Of a DNA stretch of 64,000 bases, positions 11,857 to 22,046 are shown one piece after another. A model generated the notes under the pieces. The model was not told where the DNA came from. It saw only the letters and a list, made by a program, of their open reading frames with translations, and did not search any database. This DNA is from Astragalus membranaceus (taxonomy: Eukaryota; Streptophyta; Magnoliopsida; Fabales; Fabaceae): contig CM076850.1 of assembly GCA_039519185.1 (NCBI GenBank), positions 91,482,471-91,546,470 of the forward strand, given 5' to 3'. The translations under genes and the position numbers were made by a program. Position 1 is the stretch's first letter. Every line of letters begins with the position of its first letter.

Positions 11857-12275
11857 GTACCGAGAGAGCGAGTAGGGGTATCGGTAGAACACATTGAGAT
11901 TGTATCTCACTGTTTAAATGTTGTTGTTTTACAGATAAACAGGGAAGGAAAGGACCACAGAGGCACGAGTAGGTTGAGCTCGGACTGGTTGCTGATAACT
12001 TAGCGTTAGGCTTAAGTTTACATTTCCTTTTGTTGTCTATGTACCACAACAATATGACTTTAGTGTAATATCATTTTATTTCCGCTTTCTTGTAAGACAC
12101 TGAGCACAATAGTTCACTGAACTTTATGGTCTTATGTGCTTTAAGACTGCTTGGTTGTTGTCCAGTGAAAACTATTTTGCAGTGTTCAGTATTTATGCAG
12201 GAATTTTATATCTCTGATGATTTAGGTTTGGTACACTTGGGTATTTTTACTAAATAAGAATACCGGGGTGTTACA
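11857..12275 (+). repeat. Second Tekay/Del-type LTR 3' fragment
   Basis: This ends AATACCGGGGTGTTACA. It resembles the 3' part of the LTR at 43088-45463: a GAGAT...ATCTCAC block, TGTTGTTTTTACAGA, then an AATACCGG-GTGTTACA terminus. It abuts a truncated integrase reading frame at 12276, so this is a junction between two elements. Confidence 0.6.
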
Positions 12276-12765
12276 ACCAACGTCATCGAAAGGTCATCGT
12301 TTTATATTAGTTGGGATAGATTATTTTACCAAGTGGGTAGAAGCTATTCCTTTGGCTAATGTTAATCAAGAAGCAATGATCAATTTTATTCAAAACCATA
12401 TTTTATGTAGGTTTGGAATTCCAGAAACCATTACCACAGACCAAGGTTCAGTGCTTATTGTGAATATATGCCTTGACAGGAATAATCAGGTTTTGATGAT
12501 TGACAAAAGAAGGACAAAAAGGTCAAGACTGCAAAAAGCGGAAAAATGAAATCAAGCGACAGTCAAGAATTATTTTACTGTTGTGTGTGTTTAGGATATT
12601 ATTGTAAGTGAAAATAAAGCTCTCAAATATAAAATAAATCACACACTCACAATGTTTTTCATATAAATAATTTTGCATGAAAATATTTTTAAAACAAATC
12701 CCATGCATGCATAATTGAATAGGACAAGCACACATGATATGAAAATGATTTTTGGAAAGCATATA

Positions 12766-13237
12766 ATCGATTTATAGTATTTACAAATGGCAATAAAATC
12801 GATTTCTTAAATCATATGTTAAAGCATGAAATCGATTTCTTAAAGGCCAAGAATCGATTTTCATATCAAAGGCCAAGAATCGATTTTCATATCAAAGGCC
12901 AAGAATCGATTTCTTAAATCATATGTTAAAGCATGAAATCGATTTTCAAGCTCTCTCAAAGGCCAAGAATCGATTTCTTAAAACATATGTTAAAGCATGA
13001 AATCGATTTTCAAGCTCTCTCAAAGGCTAATAATCGATTCCTTCTCCTTTTCATTCTACTTCATAATCGATTCCTTTCCTTTTCTTTTGAGGCTCACAAT
13101 CGATTCTCATGGTTTAACAAAGCAAAGAATCGATTCTTTCATGATTTAACTAAGTGCATAATCGATTCCTTATCCTAGATCTAATCAAGCATGAAATCGA
13201 TTATCCATCTTAGGCAAATCAGGCACACAATCGATTT
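12766..13237. promoter_or_regulatory. Array of 16 AATCGATT palindromes upstream of the LTR TATA box
   Basis: I count 16 copies of the 8-bp palindrome AATCGATT between 12766 and 13237, mostly 20-35 bp apart, within longer degenerate repeats such as AGGCCAAGAATCGATT and GCATGAAATCGATTT. The array ends about 45 bp before TATAAATA at 13282, so it occupies the U3 enhancer position of the solo LTR. Confidence 0.85.
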
Positions 13238-13281
13238 CTACAATTCTTCATTTCACTCAACGATCATATTTTCTATACGCC

Positions 13282-13289
13282 TATAAATA
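13282..13289 (+). promoter_or_regulatory. TATA box of the solo LTR
   Basis: TATAAATA in the context CGCCTATAAATAGCAGCC, the standard plant TATA context, about 820 bp after the LTR start. Confidence 0.75.
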
Positions 13290-14604
13290 GCAGCCTCACT
13301 CTTCACTTTCAATCCACGACTCACTCTTGCATCTGAGATCTATTATTCTTCTCATCACTCTCACTACTCTTACACTTGCAATTTTATTTTTGAGAGCTTT
13401 ATAATTCACATAATTTGATATTGTATTACTGTGCTTCAACTTGTTTTATCCACACTATTGAGTGTGCTATTAAATCTCTTGGTTCTTGAAGGTTTTATTT
13501 CAGGGAGGTGATATCCCGGTGTTGTAAGTTCTTGATTGTAAAGGTTTCTAGCTGAACCTGTTTTAAAAGCTAGTGATTAGTTGAAATCCCTTGGAGCATT
13601 CCTCGGGGACTGGACGTAGGCCTGTGGTTTGGCCGAACCAGTATAAATCTCTTTGTGTCATCCTCTTCCCTTCATCTCCTTTATTTTACTTGCAAGTTAT
13701 TTTATTGCTTTATCACAGGTATTTAAATTCAAGCATCTTATTTGATCAAAATCTTTTAAAAACTTTATTTTTCATCGCAATTTTTTATTACACAATTCAC
13801 CCCCCCCTCTTGTGTTTGAAGTCACTTGGTCAACACTTATTGGTCAGAAAATGGCAGAATTTGCTGCTGAAAATGGTTACAAGTTGTTAGGTTCGACACC
13901 ATACTATGCGCAAGCTAATGGGCAAGTCGAAGCAGCCAATAAAATTATCATTAATTTGATAAAGAAGCATATTGGGCAAAAGCCTAAGAATTGGCATAAA
14001 ACTCTTGACCAAGTGTTATGGGCTTGTCGAAATTCTCTTAGGGAGTCAATTAGTACTACTCCTTTTAGGCTCGTTTTTGGGCATGAGGTAGTTTTGCCAG
14101 TTGAAACTTGTCTACAATCAACCAGGATTCAAAGACAATTTGAAATTCCATCGGATGATTATTGGGAAATGATGTTAGATGAATTGGCTGATTTAGACGA
14201 AGAAAGATTAACTGCCTTAGACGCGCTTACAAGGCAAAAAGAAAGAGTGGCTAAAGCCTACAATAAAAAGGTTAAGTCGAAATCTTTCTCTTTAGAAGAC
14301 TTGGTGTGGAAAGTTATCTTACCTATGGACAAAAAAGATAGGGCCTTAGGTAAATGGTCACCAAATTGGGAAGGACCATTTAAAATTTTACAAGTTTTTT
14401 CAAACGGTGCTTATGAAGTCGAAGAATTAGGCGCTGATAATTGAATTTTGCGTATAAATGGCAAGTACTTAAAAATATATAAGCCAATGTTACAGGAAGT
14501 TAGAATAACACAAGACTGAGAAGTAATGAAGAAGCTTAAACATGGCACAATGAAATTCAAGTGCCAAAAAATATTGTTAGAGTACAAAGTAAATTATAAG
14601 AAAT

Positions 14605-14946
14605 TCAGAAAGCAGAAATTTCATTTACAAAGGTAGCTTTAAACTTTTCAAGAACAATCTTAGCATGGTTTAACCTGGCAGCAATGAAGGTTTCATCTTC
14701 GACATATTTTTGAACTGCTGCCTTATGTTTATTAGCCCTTTCTAAATGTTCTATAGCCGAAATTGTTTTAGCTTGACGTACAGCTTCAAGAGAATCAGGA
14801 ATTCTCTTTTGAATGGTAGCTTTTTTCTTTTCTGCTGTCCTGAGCTTCGACTGCAAGGTCTTGATTTGCTCCTGGATCTTTGAGATATCAGCATCAGACT
14901 CAGCCAGTTCTTTGGCATCATTTGCTGCTTGAAGTTCCAGAGACAA
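14605..14946 (-). pseudogene. Antisense coiled-coil ORF downstream of Tat pol
   Basis: A minus-strand frame of 113 codons, open further upstream to a stop near 14978, encodes a heptad-rich Lys/Glu/Ala protein: DADISKIQEQIKTLQSKL, then RTAEKKKATIQKRI and SAIEHLERANKHKAAVQKYV. It lies between the end of pol (14512) and the 3' LTR (15493), opposite to pol. Tat-lineage elements are known to carry additional antisense ORFs in this position, some linked to plant-mobile-domain proteins with coiled coils. I see only the coiled-coil part; a mobile domain is not visible. Truncated relic is most likely. Confidence 0.55.
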
Positions 14947-14959
14947 AATTTTAGCATCT

Positions 14960-15492
14960 GATGCTTCGACAGCTGCCTAAAGGGTTTTAACGTATCGCTG
15001 TTTGGGTTTTCAAGAAATAAAGTTCACGCAGTGTTCAATGAAGAAAAGAACTACGAAAATGGAATTATCTGGTAACGTAAATGCTAGGTTTCACAGGAGA
15101 AGAAGAAAGGAAAAGGTTCGCAGAAGCAGAGAAGAGCGCTGGATTTCTCGTAAGGAAGAAGAAGAGAGGTTTCGCAGAAACGATGAGAGAGTGAAAAGAG
15201 AAATGAAAGGGGGGACAAATTGCTTCTATAGCCATTTTTGGCAAGAGAGAGAAAAGGTAAACTCTCTCCCTTTAAAAAAAGCAGTTATTGGTAATGAGTA
15301 GTGGGGAGTTCCAATGCAAAACGTGGGCCACTAAATCTGAGAAAGTGGCGCCATAAAGTACCTTTTCAATTCTGAATATTGATAGCGATGATGTCACAAG
15401 ATTTGATACGGAATAGTTGAGTGTTATTTCAAAAACGTCATTTTCTCTCTTCATTTAAAACTCAGTCGAAAAGACATTTTTGGGGGGCAATT
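14960..15492. other. 3' untranslated region of the Tat element, with polypurine tract
   Basis: No convincing gene. A Lys/Arg-rich plus-strand frame (15002-15301) is probably chance. The stretch ends with TTTTTGGGGGGCAATT immediately before TGTTAGCC, a polypurine tract in the expected place. Confidence 0.5.
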
Positions 15493-16212
15493 TGTTAGCC
15501 TCCATTTTCGACAGGCTCAATTAAATGCAGTCAACGATGTTGACATGTCATTTTAAAGAAGAAATGTTGATATTTGACATTGAGAAGGCGTTTTGAAGAA
15601 TATTTTCGACTATGCCCAAGACTTAATGAAACTGAGAGTTTAAAGGCAAAGTTTTGACGAGAAAGAAGTTAAGAAGATCGGTCGCAGGTTAAAGCCAAAG
15701 AGTTTGGTAGAAGAACAGAACAATGATGCTGTCGAAAGCGTAGGCAGTTACATGGTCGAATTGTATATAGCAGTTATAGTTTTTGAATTTCTTAGCAGTT
15801 TTAGGCAGTTTATGTTTTCCTCCTTGTATATATAGTAGTTTTCCATAAGGAAAACAGATCACAAACTCATTACACAAATTCTCACGCTCTACTTCCAAGT
15901 TAAAGCGAAAAACGAGCCCAGAGAAGCAATGTATGATTGTGTACCAGTTTTCTCTTTTTAATGCAGTTTTACTTTGTTTATTTCCAATTCCTGCACTTTT
16001 TGCCTTCTTTGTTTAACGCAATTCTCTTCTTTTCTGGAATAGTTCATTAGTTTCGCAAGAAACATTGAATTTCTTTCTTTCTTTAACTTAACCCGTAAGA
16101 AACTCGTGTTTTCTAAATAACTTTTATCCAAACTGTCTTGGGATTTACTAGTTGATCCCGCAAGTAAACCAAACTGGAAACTAGCGGTGTTTACCAAAAT
16201 CCAGGGTAAACA
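15493..16212 (+). repeat. 3' LTR of the Tat-lineage element (about 720 bp)
   Basis: It starts TGTTAGCCTCC directly after the purine tract and tentatively ends CCAGGGTAAACA at 16212. A TATA box (TATATATAG, 15827-15834) lies 335 bp in. The right end is set only by a terminal CA and by the change into Athila-like sequence, so it is approximate. Confidence 0.5.
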
Positions 16213-16905
16213 ACCGCATAAATGCACAAAACTCTCAAAAGTAAATTATTTAGTGAAGACAGCTCAACTATCATTCTCAACTGATTTCCTTCATATTTTC
16301 TTACATATTTACATTATGTTTTCCCTAAGCATTAATATCCAAAATTGTGAGTAGTGTAGCTGCACTAATTTATATCTTCTTAAACATACAAGAGTTAATC
16401 CAATCACCGTGGGTTCGATCTTTTATACTACTTGTTTGTAACTGTGTATACTTGCACACTTTTTCAGCCACCAAGTTTTTGGCGCTGTTGCCGGGGATTG
16501 CCATTAATTTTTGTTGTTTAGATTTATAATTTAGTGTTTTATTATTATGGTAGTTTGTTTCTTAGTGCAGATGCACTAGCATATGCGCAGAGCCAAAACA
16601 CCATAATTTAAATTAGATCCAGAGATAGAGAAAAGGTTCAGAAAGTTGCTTAGACTCCAGAAACAAAGACTGCAAAGCTGCAGAATCACAATGTCTCAAC
16701 AAAGTGAAGAAGAGAGATATAGACCAGATTCTAGTGGAGGATCAATCAGAGGTGGTCCAGGCTCACATCATGAACCTGAGGATGATCACAGAAATCATTT
16801 CTTCAACATGGGACCAATAGGTATGATTAATGATAGAAATAAACCCATGAGAGATTATGCTATGTTTAATCATCAAAATATGCAAACAAGTATAGCAAGA
16901 CCTCA
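16213..16905 (+). mobile_element. Athila-like element fragment: LTR end, tRNA-Asp PBS, gag start
   Basis: TGGCGCTGTTGCCGGGGA (16480-16497) matches the tRNA-Asp primer site of Athila/Cyclops-type elements with one mismatch, preceded by the usual AAGTTTT. Downstream, an ATG at 16691 opens MSQQSEEERYRPDSSGG and reaches NKPMRDYAMFNHQN and SIARPQF, the expected N-terminus of Athila gag. Coding is cut at about 16905 by the junction with duplicated clathrin sequence. The 263 bp before the PBS should be the LTR 3' end. Confidence 0.7.
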
Positions 16906-17897
16906 ATTCCATGTTTTTGACCGATAGATGTATTATATTTTGTTGTTAGGCCATGCTTCGAGGATTTCTCTTCCGTTTGCTACCTTGCAGTTGACTGATA
17001 AGAAAACTTGAATATGTGACAGATATTTTTGTTTTTCTTTCCCCTTTTGCATGATGGATTCACTACAAGAATTTCGGTGATTTCCGAGGGAAAATTCCCT
17101 CGGAAAAGCAGGAAAATCGGTCGCTAATTCACGGTTCCGACGGAATTTCCGAGGGACAAAATTCCGTTGGAAAAACGGTCCTCGCAAACAATTTCCGACG
17201 GAAAATTCCCTCGGAAACGCTTCCGTCGCAAATCCCTCAGAAACTCCGTTGGAAAAACCCGTCGCAAATCCCTTGGAAATATCCCTCGCAAATCCCTCGG
17301 AAATATTAATTCACAGCAAAAAAATAAACTATATCCCAACAGTCATCTATTCAAGCACCACAAATATTTTTCATTACATACTGATGACAGAAACTATATC
17401 AACAATCATCCATTCATAACTCCAATATTATTGAGCCAACATATTACAAAGAAATTAAACAATAGTATCTTAGCATTCACTACAATGCTAAGCAGAAATA
17501 CCAAAAGAAATGAACCACCGACAAGAATCCCTATAATTATTGAAGTATATATTACACATAGGATGGCATGCAATTCCTCCAAGTCAACAGGATCAGAGAT
17601 ATTGTAAGTGTTCTTGTTTATAGAGGCATCCAAATTCTCTCTAGCATCTTGAAGTTTCACTATCCATGTCTCCTTGACAGCTATGGTTCCATACCTTCTG
17701 GTTTGATTCCCTCTTCCAAAAGAAACGAACAAACTGAACAGTCAAGAAACCAAAAACAATAAAAACCATAATATGGAAAAAGACTAACAGAGTCATGCAC
17801 ACAAAATTATAGACCTAAAGTAATATGAAATGAGCCCTGTCTAGCCTCTCCACTCTGGTTATCAAGTTCAGTTAATTTGCAACCATACGCCTCTCCA

Positions 17898-19717
17898 CTG
17901 TGATTAACTTATTGCACATTAGGCCAACAATTGTTCAAGAAGTCTCAGAAAGTACCTGCTACTAAGTTCTATGCCAAAAAAGGGCCTTCACAGGATCAGA
18001 ACTTTCACTGAAAAATGACAAAGATTAGTTAGGTGGGAATTAATATTTAGAGCAAAAAGAAGTGGATGAAAAATAAAGCATATAAATGAGATGAAAAATA
18101 AAGCAAATTGGCAATGGATGACAGAATCGACAGCTGATAGAAAAGTAAAAGGATAAAAAGTCATTTAAATGTTAAGTACTAAGTAGACAATACCAGGACT
18201 TCAAAAGTAGGGTATGTTTGTGTAAACAATTTAACTAAATACTTATTCAACAAATTATTCTAGCTTAATTAAATACTTAAATAAGTTATTCTAGAAATGG
18301 GACATATTGAATGCATGCATAGATTAGTTTGTAGAGATTGATGATCTAGCAAAGTCAAGTCAATCACGACAGGTATGAAAAATTGCCTATTTTTGTGTTG
18401 CCTACTTACATTATGAATTTTAATAGCATGTGATACAGCAAAAACAGTCAGACTGAAAAAAGTACTAATTGTAGATAGACATGCCTTTGATATGTATGTT
18501 TGTGATGCTGATAATTTGCAGTCAAACTCTCGCTTGCAATCTGGGCAATAGTAATCTATATTTTCCATATCCTACATCAAGAAACTAGTCACTTAGCATA
18601 AGTACTTTTTTGAATTATGGACACCATACAAACCAAAAGAATAGTAAAAAGAGATATGAAGTGCTCTGTTAACCATTATGCAATACCTTGAAAAGTTTGC
18701 TAGAAAATTTGTCACATTCAGCGTGCACGCACGCGTTACAACCATCACAGCATACCTGACTCAGTTCAGTCCCACAATATCTCAAAATTTTGATTCTATA
18801 TTGAAATAAAAATAAATTAAAATGAAGCAGACATCTAATTGAGAATTTGACAATCTCTCCCAATCACCGTCATCTGAATGGTGCCAAATCTTTTTGCAAA
18901 TGCCACAATATTGTTTTGATTTCAGTAACTGATAAAACAGAACCATCAGTACTGAAAATTAAATTTAGCAATAAATATATTATTAAGCCAAGAAAATGAA
19001 GACATCTTAAATGAGTCATTCACTTAACCTTTGCACAAGGTTTACAATAATGCTTAGAAGCACAACTTGAATCCTTAATCTTCTTCATGGTTTTGCATGG
19101 CAACATCAAACCACAGCCAGTACAAGATATTGCATCCTGCATAATTTATTCACTGGTGGATAAAAATCTAGAATTAACCAGACTCTATAAGATTTAAAAA
19201 GATAATTCATCAGAAATTACTGGCATTTCTCATACAGATAGAAAAAGATGAAAGACTCAAAAGAGACTTGCACCAAAAAGAGGAGCAAAAGCATGCCAGA
19301 AATCAACTTGATTAATTATTCAGAAATCACAGTACAAATGTATGGGGGTTGTAGAGTTGTTATTTTCATTTGAAATTTAAACTAATTAGCTAAATCAATT
19401 TTCCCTGATCTACTCTTTGATGTTTCCTAATATATACCCTACTACTAGTTGGATAGTAAATTCACTAGCTGCAAATAGTAACAAGAAAAATGCACAAATG
19501 AGAACAAATTAAGCACCAACACATTGTGCCTGTGATTAACTTATTGCACATTAGGCCAACAATTGTACAAGAAGTCTCAGAAAGTACCTGCTACTAAGTT
19601 CTATGCCAAAAAGGGCCTTCACAGGATCAGAACTTTCACTGAAAAATGACAAAGATTAGTTAGGTGGAAATTAATATTTAGAGCAAAAAGAAGTGGATGA
19701 AAAATAAAGCATATAAA
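17898..19717. repeat. Direct duplication inside the CACTA element (17898-18086 and 19530-19717)
   Basis: About 189 bp at 17898 recurs at 19530 in the same orientation, including the UBP exon SESSDPVKALFGIELSSR with its introns. The 17956-18007 copy has one extra A in a run (six instead of five), which shifts its reading frame. The ATX fragments lie between the two copies. Confidence 0.9.
18500..19136 (-). pseudogene. Captured exons of an ATX3/4/5-type histone methyltransferase (PHD region)
   Basis: Four minus-strand fragments. 19136-19029 encodes DAISCTGCGLMLPCKTMKK and ends CKPCAK. 18928-about 18860 encodes LLKSKQYCGICKKIWHHSDD. 18755-18687 encodes VCCDGCNACVHAECDKFSS. 18571-about 18500 encodes MENIDYYCPDCKREF. 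Together they give the Cys/His ligands of the PHD finger and preceding Cys-rich region of plant trithorax-like ATX3/4/5 proteins. The SET domain is absent. The donor after the second fragment no longer reads GT (GATTGGGAGAG), so splicing would fail there. The fragments lie directly between two copies of the captured UBP exon. Confidence 0.8.
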
Positions 19718-20149
19718 AAAGGAGAGCTAGTAATAGTATATCCAAGTAAAACACTTTGAAATTGAATTTTAAACTAATTTGACCAGACAATATGTCTAGA
19801 AGTGAGAACTGAAAAGTACAGATAATAGAGATCAACTGCTTAGTAATTTAGTTTTGACTTTTCCTAAATAATAAATACTAGTTGCAAGTTACGACAGCAA
19901 TTGCATTTATTTACGGAGAAAATGTGTAAAAAGTTACCTAGACCCAGAGGATCTGAGAGACTGTGAAAGTGTGAATAGAAGTTGTGTCCAACATTCTTCA
20001 GCATCCTGTTAGACATAAAGAAAATGTAAGTATGCAAATTCACTAAAGCCAATAAAACTAATTTCATAAATGGCATCCAACTTCTAAACCTGTTGCATGA
20101 ACACTCCATTATGCAGCTGTTCGAATTGAGGATACTTCTTCCGCAATAC
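19588..20149 (-). pseudogene. Captured exons of a UBP6/UBP7-type ubiquitin hydrolase
   Basis: Three minus-strand exon fragments keep GT/AG borders. 20149-20090 encodes VLRKKYPQFEQLHNGVFMQQ. 20005-19938 encodes DAEECWTQLLFTLSQSLRSS. 19638-19588 encodes SESSDPVKALFGIELSSR. These are consecutive pieces of the USP catalytic domain of plant UBP6/UBP7, deubiquitinases with an N-terminal ubiquitin-like domain that bind the proteasome. Neither the catalytic Cys box nor the His box is included. The fragments sit in the CACTA element with introns retained, so capture was from genomic DNA. A second copy of the last exon is at 18007-17956. Confidence 0.82.
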
Positions 20150-20599
20150 CTGGCAAAAGCGGTAACAAACCAGGACAACGTCATTTCTTCATATGAGTGA
20201 GAAGAACAGAACAGTAGCCAATCATTAAACTTCAATCTTTTTTCATACTGAACCATATAATATAAATATTAGATATCACATATTAGATATCACATAATCT
20301 TTGTTCAAGACAAATATACTCAATATCAACAAAAAAAATTATCAAACCAGATAGAAAGCTTAACCACGTGAATATATAATGATCAATAAATAAGCAATAC
20401 ACAGATTAACATGTCTAAAACACCAGAGAGAGAATGCAATACACAAATTAACAATCACAAGAGTAACAAGGCAGAAGCAATGTCAGGATTCAACCAATAC
20501 ACAAATTAACAATCACACAAGAGTAACAAGACAAAAGCAATTTCAGGATCCAACAAAAAAACAAAGAAGACAATGTGCAATTGTTAGAATCCTGCAACG

Positions 20600-21060
20600 A
20601 ATTGAAATTGGATCCAAGTCAATAAGGAATTTGAAAGGGGGATCTGAAATTAGAGTGTTGGCATGTGAAATAGAAGTAGAGAGAGACGAGGTTAGGGTTT
20701 GACGGAGAAGTTACCAATGTACGATTCCGGCGAGCAGGAACTTCTCTTCGATCTGTGATTGATGTTTCGATATGTGAATGAGATGCTTGTCCATGAGAGA
20801 GAGACGAAGCGAGAGAGGAGCTTCGGAGAGAGAGAGATGCAGTGATTTTGAGAGCCAGAGCCAACGCGAGATCAAGAGGTGAGGCGAGATGAGATCGAGA
20901 GGCGCGAGAGAGTGTTGGGCGACTGATAGAGAACGCGGTAGAGTGAGAAGAAACGAGAGTGAAGGTGAGGGTGGTGGCTGAGAGTGGAGAGGTTTAGGGT
21001 TAGCGTGAGAAGAAGCGAGAGTGAAAGTGATGGAGTGAAAAAGGGTCACGATGAATCTAT
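20600..21060 (-). other. 5'-leader-like sequence in CACTA interior
   Basis: The minus strand is pyrimidine-rich with CTCTCTCT and CTCTCGC runs and then an open frame ending KHQSQIEEKFLLAGIVHW before a GTAACTTC donor-like site. It looks like the 5' leader and first exon of a gene, perhaps one of the captured ones, but I cannot identify it. Confidence 0.3.
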
Positions 21061-22046
21061 TGTTTTAGTTTTAAGTGAGAAACGGTTCCGACGGATATTT
21101 ATGTGTTTCCGACAGAAATGTCCCTCGGAAATTAGCGAGGGATTTCAAATTCATCGGAAAGATAAGCGGGAAATACCTTAAACACGTAGCGAGGGAATTA
21201 TCCGTCGGAAACGAATGTATTACCGACCGAAATAAATCCCTCGGAAATATGTGGTAGCTAAATGAGCATATTCTTGTAGTGATTTATGTTGAGTTTTGGA
21301 TTGTAGCAATAAACATTTATAGCTCTATAAGTGATAGGTAGATGAAGCTACAAGTATTTATTACATGTATTAGATTTGAGTTGTATTATGTAACTAATTT
21401 CATAAATCTTGGAATCTGTGTATACTGAAATCAGTCCAGGCTTTTAAAGATGGATGGGGATATGGTGAAGTCAAACTGTGGGTATCATAATATCACCTGT
21501 GATTAAATTTATCATACTTTTGGAGTTTACTCTTTCAAATTTGTTTGCAGGGAAGCCATCATTTACAAAGAAACAAGCCAATCTTTTCTTCTCCCCAAAT
21601 TTTGCTGACGATTTTCCAGTTTCCATGCAGGTACAGAAGTTGCTAATGTTTGTTATTCATTTTATAATTTGCAGATGTTTGACTCCTACTTTGTCTTTTG
21701 ACAGATATCCCATAAATATGGTTTGATTTATGTGATTTCCATTGAAGGCCTACTTTTTGTGTACGATTTGGAGACAGCTACTGCTGTATATAGGAACAGA
21801 ATTAGTCCAGATCGTATATTTTTGACATCAGAAGCCACATCAGTGGATGGTTTTTATGCCATCAACAGGAGAGGCCAGGTTGTGTTGGCCACTGTGAATG
21901 AAGAAACAATTGTGAATTTTGTCAGCGGTCAAGTATGTTTCTGACCTTATTATCACTTTTATGATGTGAAGTGGGAAATGAATTGTCATTTTAACAAATT
22001 TCATATTGGTTACTGTTCCAGTTAAACAATTTGGAGCTGGCTGTTA

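Larger units (their letters stand above)
12459..13835 (+). mobile_element. Solo LTR, Ty1/copia (SIRE/Maximus-like), 1377 bp
   Basis: It begins TGTGAATATATGCC and ends CACTTGGTCAACA, and is flanked by the 5-bp target duplication CTTAT (12454-12458 and 13836-13840). Removing it rejoins the host integrase codons exactly. It carries a TATA box (TATAAATA, 13282-13289) and a GGACTGGACGTAGGCC...GGCCGAACCAG block after the promoter, typical of SIRE/Maximus-type LTRs as I recall them. No internal region remains, so it probably formed by recombination between two LTRs. Family name is inferred. Confidence 0.85.
12276..14512 (+). pseudogene. Tat-lineage Ty3/gypsy integrase, split by a solo LTR
   Basis: Two in-frame halves of one integrase C-terminal half. 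12276-12453 encodes SSKGHRFILVGIDYFTKWVE and runs to TTDQGSV. 13836-14444 resumes with LIGQKMAEFAAENGYKLLGS and continues through STPYYAQANGQVEAANK to a chromodomain-like C-terminus (KWSPNWEGPFKILQVFSNGA). The catalytic D, D and E are all visible, in VGIDYF, TTDQ and GQVEAAN. The 5' end is cut by the LTR fragment ending at 12275. A TGA at 14442 interrupts the tail, after which LRINGKYLKIYKP continues in frame, consistent with a Trp codon changed to stop. The wording of the motifs fits the Tat lineage; assignment below that is uncertain. Confidence 0.85.
17061..21281. mobile_element. CACTA (En/Spm) transposon, non-autonomous, carrying host gene fragments
   Basis: The ends are CACTACAAGAAT (17061) and ATTCTTGTAGTG (21281), a 12-bp terminal inverted repeat with the CACTA signature. 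The target duplication is ATT (17058-17060 and 21282-21284), and the empty site is preserved at about 26835-26840 in the paralogous copy. Subterminal regions (17075-17310 and 21075-21265) are packed with short motifs such as CCGACGGAA, CCCTCGGAAA and GCGAGGGA in both orientations, typical of CACTA transposase-binding regions. No transposase frame is present. The interior holds exon-intron fragments of two unrelated plant genes on the minus strand. Confidence 0.95.
16906..22046 (+). pseudogene. Partial duplicate of clathrin heavy chain exons 8-10, split by a CACTA element
   Basis: Positions 16906-17060 plus 21282-22046 match 26683-27597 nearly base for base, including introns. Exon copies are at 21551-21630 ([20 protein letters not shown]...), 21705-21932 (beta-propeller segment ending VNFVSGQ) and 22022-22046 (LNNLELAV, cut short). 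Differences are few: CTTCTCCCC here against CTTCCCCCC in the other copy, giving SPNF versus PPNF. The right end breaks inside exon 10 at 22046, where the 22047-23044 repeat begins. The left end breaks at 16905 against the Athila fragment. It cannot encode a useful protein. The CACTA insertion postdates the duplication, because the other copy has the empty site. Confidence 0.92.

Noticed and set aside
12766..13237. CRISPR-like spacing of AATCGATT repeats
   Set aside because: The repeat is only 8 bp, spacers are themselves related, and the context is a plant LTR; it is an LTR enhancer-type array.
15002..15301. 99-codon Lys/Arg/Glu-rich plus-strand frame
   Set aside because: It lies in the Tat 3' untranslated region and looks like purine-rich leader sequence of the antisense ORF rather than a protein.
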